From: JAMXLO01 sp035569235
Lineage (GTDB): Bacteria; Pseudomonadota; Alphaproteobacteria; Acetobacterales; Acetobacteraceae
NCBI GenBank assembly: GCA_035569235.1
Contig: DATMND010000366.1
Location: 1-9,888, forward strand
Direction of reading: 5' to 3'
Length of the DNA: 9,888 nt
The position numbers were made by a program, and so were the translations under genes. Below the pieces are notes generated by a model that saw nothing but the letters and a program-made list of their open reading frames with translations, was not told where the DNA came from and did not search any database. Below, piece after piece: positions 6,823 through 9,888 of this stretch. Each line of letters begins with the position of its first letter. Positions within the stretch are counted from its first letter, which is position 1.

Positions 6823-7068
6823 ATCCACCTGCACACCTCGGGCAGCTACCCGACTGCATCAACGGCAACTGTCGGGGCAAGCGGGTTGTCGCGCCATTGC
6901 AACGCACGATCCAGCGTCGTTGGATGCGGCGGTTGGACGTTGCCTCGTCGGGCGACGACAGGCGCTGTGAAGTGGTGGTCATGGTGGACTGACGATTTAG
7001 AACGCCTCGTCAATTGGCGCGGGCCTTTCTGCATTGGAGGGCACGCCAAGGATAATGAAAGCCCTGGA
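6823..7068. other. Intergenic stretch with no recognised feature
   Basis: This lies between the small gene and the stop of the leftward TonB gene. Frames on both strands give low-complexity, Arg/Cys-rich translations without family motifs. I see no tRNA, terminator or repeat of note. Confidence 0.5.
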
Positions 7069-7911
7069 TCATACGGGGTGGTAATGCAGCGTCACCACGA
7101 CATCAGCCGGCTGCGCGGGCGTGCCCGACGGAAACGGCGGCAGATGGGCGTTGCGAAACACCGCTACCGCTGCGGCGTCGAGTTCACTCAATCCCGAGCC
7201 TTGCACCACCTCGATCGATGTGATCTTCCCATCAGGGGCGATAACGATATGGACTTTTACGTTGCCACCCTCGTTGGTCTGCGACGCCTCCTTGGGATAG
7301 AAGGCGTGCTGGTCCCACCACTGCTTCAGCTTCCCCATCCAGGCATTGGTCGCATCGCTCGCGCCATTCTGCCCGGCAGCCTGCGCGTGCGCAGGTGACC
7401 CCGCCGGTTTGACCGGAGCATTGGCGGCACGGCGTGGCGACACCGGGCGCTGCACCTGCGTCACCGGAGGTGATGGCGGAACAGGCGTTGGCACGGATGG
7501 AGGTGGTGGCGGTATCTCAGCCTGTTGAACTGGTGGAGGCGGTGGCACGTCCGGTACGGGTGCCGGTTGCTGAACCGGCGGCGGTACGGGTGTCGGCGTT
7601 GGTGGGGGGGTCTCAGCCTGTTGCACTGATGGAGGCGGTGGCACGTACGGTGCGGGTGTCGGTGTTGGGGCGGGTGGCACGTCTGGTACGGGGGCGGGCG
7701 GCTCCGTCGCCGGCCCTTCACCCATTATAATCTCCACCGTGGACGGCCCCGATGCACTCGTGGGTGGCGGCGGCGGCGGCATCATCAGCAAGGACACGAA
7801 CACCGTCAGATGCAGCGCCAGTGACAGCCAGATTGGCCAGCCCAGCGTTTTGCGCCGCCGGTGTGCGACACGCACCGTTCGTTGGCTGCTGCTCAGCATC
7901 GATCGAACCAT
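7069..7911 (-). CDS. tonB: TonB-type energy transducer with long proline-rich linker
   Basis: This 280-residue protein should couple the inner-membrane proton gradient to outer-membrane TonB-dependent receptors. It has a basic cytoplasmic start (VRVAHRRRKTLG) and one membrane anchor at about 25-44. The anchor carries SLALH (30-34), which reproduces the Ser-x3-His spacing needed for ExbB/ExbD coupling in E. coli TonB. The Pro-rich periplasmic spacer spans 45-158 and includes PAPVPDVPP twice and VQQAE-x-PPP twice. The TonB C-terminal domain is at 190-280, with WWDQHAFYPKEA, GNVKVHIVIAPDGKI, VVQGSGLSELDAAAV and a terminal VTLHYHPV. The start is uncertain: ATG at 7911 or 7899, neither with a strong ribosome site. 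The open frame extends to 8598, but that part is antisense to the next gene. No exbB, exbD or receptor gene is in the window, so it is an orphan here. Confidence 0.9.
   Translation of the reverse strand: MVRSMLSSSQRTVRVAHRRRKTLGWPIWLSLALHLTVFVSLLMMPPPPPPTSASGPSTVEIIMGEGPATEPPAPVPDVPPAPTPTPAPYVPPPPSVQQAETPPPTPTPVPPPVQQPAPVPDVPPPPPVQQAEIPPPPPSVPTPVPPSPPVTQVQRPVSPRRAANAPVKPAGSPAHAQAAGQNGASDATNAWMGKLKQWWDQHAFYPKEASQTNEGGNVKVHIVIAPDGKITSIEVVQGSGLSELDAAAVAVFRNAHLPPFPSGTPAQPADVVVTLHYHPV
7515..7663. repeat. 96-bp-period direct repeat in the TonB linker
   Basis: Bases 7515-7567 and 7611-7663 agree at about 48 of 53 positions, both starting TCTCAGCCTGTTG, and are offset by 96 bp (32 codons). A shorter piece of the unit, GGTGGCACGT followed by a GGTACGGG-like stretch, recurs a third time near 7674. 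The repeat encodes the VQQAE/VPP part of the proline-rich linker and keeps the reading frame, so copy gain or loss would change linker length only. Confidence 0.75.
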
Positions 7912-8043
7912 TCGAGACGGAGCCGACGGTATCAAACCATGGTGATGCTTTCCAATCACCGCAATAGCAGTGCCGGAAAAACCTGGACATGGGTCTTGTA
8001 CGGGCCAACAGTGGTGTGCCTCGCGCCAAAGGGAGGATGCTCG
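7912..8043. promoter_or_regulatory. Divergent intergenic region between tonB and the secreted TonB-domain gene
   Basis: These 132 bp should hold the promoters of both genes. No convincing -35/-10 pair or Fur-box-like palindrome is visible. The clearest element is the ribosome site GGGAGG (8031-8036), 7 nt before the ATG at 8044. This fixes the start of the rightward gene over longer in-frame options. Confidence 0.5.
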
Positions 8044-8991
8044 ATGCGGTTGTCGATCGCTTCGTCTGCCCTTGCAGCTTTTGTTCTGACGCCTGTGGCC
8101 GCCGGCTACGCACCCGCGTTGTGCCAGGACTTCAGCATAACAAACCAAGTGGAGCCGGCGAACGCATGGCGTCGCGACTTGATGCGGGAATTGCAAGCAT
8201 GGTGGGATGGGCATGCCTACTATCCCAGACACGCATCGAACAGCGATGAGAGCGGCACTGTCAAAGTCCATTTGGTGATTCGCTCTGACGGCAAGTTCTG
8301 GACGGTCAATGTGGTGGAAAGTTCGGGGTCGCGCTCGCTCGACGCGGCTGGCTCCTCGGTGTTCCGCGATGTGATCGTGCGGCCGTTCCCGGAGGGCGAC
8401 CCGAAGGCCGAGATAGACCTTTCGCTGCATTATGTCCTGGCGCACCGACACGATCAGCCGGTGGCTGCCGGTTACACGCCCGTGGTGTCCAAAAGCCCAT
8501 TCACCATCATGAACGACCCGGTCAAGTCGCCGATCCTGGAGACAATGCTGCAAAGGAACTGCACCGGAACGGTCGTGCGGGGGGCGGTGCCGAATCACCC
8601 CGTATACGGAATACGTTATTCAGCCGAAGCAGTCTTCTTTCGGAAGCCTGATGGCACGCCATGGGTCAAGTTTAATACGAAAGGGAATTTCAGCGTCTCG
8701 CCGGTGACAGAAGTGGGCAAGATGCTCCAGTTCACTGGTCATGTGGAGTATGGCCCACGTGGTCAGATAGAACTTTTCCCTCAGTACACCGTATGGCCTG
8801 ACGGCGATAACCATCTCGGGGGCACCATAGGTGGCCTTCATACTGACAGTTTTGGCCTCCCGTATAATCAAAATGCAGGATCGGTCGATCTTACCTGCAC
8901 AACAGAAGTCTTACCTGCGGTTGCTTGGAATAAGTGGTATTTGGACACCGGGATTACCTGGGCTGATAAACCGGCTGGTGATCCGCCCTGA
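8044..8991 (+). CDS. Secreted protein with TonB C-terminal-like domain plus unrecognised C-terminal domain
   Basis: This 315-residue protein begins with a signal peptide (MRLSIASSALAAFVLTPVAA, cleavage near 20-28), so it should act in the periplasm or beyond. Residues 40-133 form a TonB C-terminal-like domain: LQAWWDGHAYYPRHAS (50-65), GTVKVHLVIRSDGK (71-84), VVESSGSRSLDAAGSSVFRD and LSLHYVLA. It aligns with the divergent TonB at about 40 of 86 positions by eye. It has no membrane anchor and no proline-rich spacer, so it cannot be an ordinary energy transducer. Residues 150-315 match nothing I know; they are rich in Gly, Asn, Phe and Tyr, look beta-rich, and hold Cys173 and Cys285, which could form a disulfide. 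The DNA for this half is much poorer in G+C. The 3' end is overlapped by an antisense frame from a transposase remnant. Start chosen by the GGGAGG site. The role is unknown. Confidence 0.82.
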   Translation: MRLSIASSALAAFVLTPVAAGYAPALCQDFSITNQVEPANAWRRDLMRELQAWWDGHAYYPRHASNSDESGTVKVHLVIRSDGKFWTVNVVESSGSRSLDAAGSSVFRDVIVRPFPEGDPKAEIDLSLHYVLAHRHDQPVAAGYTPVVSKSPFTIMNDPVKSPILETMLQRNCTGTVVRGAVPNHPVYGIRYSAEAVFFRKPDGTPWVKFNTKGNFSVSPVTEVGKMLQFTGHVEYGPRGQIELFPQYTVWPDGDNHLGGTIGGLHTDSFGLPYNQNAGSVDLTCTTEVLPAVAWNKWYLDTGITWADKPAGDPP

Positions 8992-9000
8992 CGCTTCAGT

Positions 9001-9174
9001 CCACTGGTAGGTCAGACGCTTGTCATTCATGCCGTAGGCGGCGACGCGAGCACGCTCCTCATCCTCGATTCCGAGTTTGCTGCGATTATTCCAACGGAAA
9101 GTAAATTCATCAAGGTAACGCTGTAGATGCTGTTCGCCGCAGTGCTGATAAATGCCGACCACCGCACCTGCCAT
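9001..9174 (-). pseudogene. C-terminal fragment of an IS1595/ISXO2-like transposase
   Basis: The minus strand encodes GIYQHCGEQHLQRYLDEF, then TFRWNNRSKLGIEDEERARV, then GMNDKRLTYQW. The HLxRYLxEFxFRxNxR pattern followed by an ERA helix and KRLTY ending is characteristic of the C-terminus of ISXO2-like (IS1595-family) DDE transposases. Only about 51 residues are recognisable (about 9156-9004). The N-terminal zinc-binding and main catalytic parts are missing, and similarity stops abruptly before GIYQHC. After KRLTYQW the frame runs on to 8911, antisense to the secreted-protein gene, without a normal end. It is therefore a dead remnant; I could not identify its terminal inverted repeats or target duplication. 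Confidence 0.8.
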
Positions 9175-9384
9175 TCGCAGGGACGCCCGGCACCGGGCCG
9201 CCCTGAACCCGCATCCCGGACCATCGAGGCGTGACGCACGGGACCGGCCAACGGCTGGTCCCGCCGTCCTGATTCTGCCGCCGGCAAAGGGCCTCCGTTA
9301 ACCTGCGCTTCTGGGATCATCACCTGAACGGGCTGCTGATGGCCGACTTGGGTTGGGAGCGGTCGATGGATAAAGCTGCTGGTG
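9175..9384. other. Gene-poor stretch between transposase remnant and MFS gene
   Basis: No complete gene is visible. It contains a hairpin (9240-9262). On the plus strand a short open piece at about 9301-9372 reads NLRFWDHHLNGLLMADLGWE; it looks protein-like but has a stop close upstream and no recognised family. It may be further debris of the mobile element or of a gene it broke. Confidence 0.4.
9240..9262. repeat. 10-bp stem hairpin
   Basis: GGGACCGGCC (9240-9249) pairs with GGCTGGTCCC (9253-9262) across an AAC loop, with a single G-T wobble. There is no T-run on either side, so it is not a standard rho-independent terminator. It sits between the transposase remnant and the end of the MFS gene. 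Confidence 0.55.
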
Positions 9385-9888
9385 TCAAATCACCCGCCAC
9401 AGCGGGCGCGTCAGCAGCATCGCCAGCAGTCCGGTGAGGCCTGTCGCCGCGGTCGCCCAGGGCGCGCCGATCCCGTCGGCCAGCCAACCCAGCGCCACGA
9501 ACCCGATCGGCCCGACCCCGATGCAGACCGACAGCACGCCCAGCACGCGGCTGCGCATCTCGGGTGGCGCGGACAAATAAACCAATGTCGCCTGCATGAT
9601 GCTGAACGCCGCACCGCCGAGGCCGGTGAACAGCAGCGCCGACCCGGCGATCGACGGCACCGGAACCAGCGCGAACACGATCAGCATGACCATGTAGAGC
9701 GTAACCCCGCCGACATAGGCCTGCCGATACAAACGCGGCGGACAGAACATCGCCATCAGCACCGCGCCGGCGAACGCGCCGATGCCGTCCATGCTGGCGA
9801 GCACGCCGATCCCCTCCGGGCCAAGCGCCAACTGATCCTGTCCGATCACCGGCACCATGCTGGTGAACGGCCAGCCGAACACGTTGTA
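9385..9888 (-). CDS. MFS transporter, C-terminal part (5' end outside window)
   Basis: The minus strand is open from the window edge to the TGA at 9385-9387, giving 167 residues. It begins YNVFGWPFTSMVPVIG, the usual opening of the second six-helix half of enterobactin-exporter-like (MFS_3/EntS-type) permeases. It continues with LGPEGIGVLASMDGIGAFAG, a short basic loop (PPRLYRQ), and helices ending GLTGLLAMLLTRPLW. The segment EMRSRVLGVLSVCIGVGPIG matches the conserved R-x-R-V-x-G loop of this group. It would be an inner-membrane proton-driven exporter; the substrate is not known. The true start lies beyond 9888; a GTG at 9882 is within the protein. Its 3' end is close to the IS remnant region but the C-terminus looks intact. 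Confidence 0.9.
   Translation of the reverse strand, partial: YNVFGWPFTSMVPVIGQDQLALGPEGIGVLASMDGIGAFAGAVLMAMFCPPRLYRQAYVGGVTLYMVMLIVFALVPVPSIAGSALLFTGLGGAAFSIMQATLVYLSAPPEMRSRVLGVLSVCIGVGPIGFVALGWLADGIGAPWATAATGLTGLLAMLLTRPLWRVI

Noticed and set aside
6633..6836. Minus-strand frame with CTDCG and similar Cys pairs
   Set aside because: It is antisense to the small gene, which has the better ribosome site and helix; two Cys alone do not make a zinc finger.
7460..7710. Possible CRISPR-like or satellite array suggested by repeats
   Set aside because: The repeats lie inside a coding frame, have a codon-multiple period and no unique spacers.
7912..8598. N-terminal extension of the TonB frame
   Set aside because: It is antisense to the secreted-protein gene and would put 200 odd residues before the membrane anchor.
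9240..9262. Rho-independent terminator
   Set aside because: The stem is good but no run of T follows on either strand.

Overview
The window looks like chromosomal DNA of a GC-rich alphaproteobacterium. The codon use, the short gaps with overlapping or abutting genes, and the protein styles fit that group. Acetobacteraceae or a neighbouring Rhodospirillales family is my best guess, but no marker gene here proves it. All assignments come from reading the sequence; no database search was run.

The left part (1-5294) is a dense metabolic block. A luciferase-like flavin monooxygenase (cut by the window edge) and a D-2-hydroxyacid dehydrogenase read leftward as a likely operon. Across a 58-bp divergent gap, an RluA-type pseudouridine synthase, a thiolase-fold protein without the acylated cysteine, and its usual zinc-ribbon/OB-fold (DUF35) partner read rightward, closely packed. 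After a 224-bp gap holding a long imperfect inverted repeat comes a DMT/EamA transporter. The thiolase-like/DUF35 pair, the flavin enzyme and the dehydrogenase suggest catabolism or modification of a CoA-linked or hydroxy-acid substrate; the substrate cannot be told from sequence.

The middle part (5295-7068) is looser. It has a convergent dihydrofolate-reductase-like (RibD-fold) protein. Next is about 490 bp of mostly non-coding, locally AT-rich DNA with two candidate sigma-70 promoters and a strong stem-loop. This leads into a 65-codon gene for a small charged protein.

The right part (7069-9888) is the most unusual. An orphan TonB-type energy transducer with a long proline-rich, internally repeated linker is divergent from a secreted 315-residue protein. 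That protein carries a close copy of the same TonB C-terminal domain, joined to a domain I do not recognise that is encoded by clearly lower-GC DNA. Just downstream is a fragment of an IS1595/ISXO2-like transposase, then a gene-poor stretch with a perfectly spaced hairpin, then the C-terminal part of an MFS transporter. The paired TonB-domain proteins are the best candidate here for an undescribed system.
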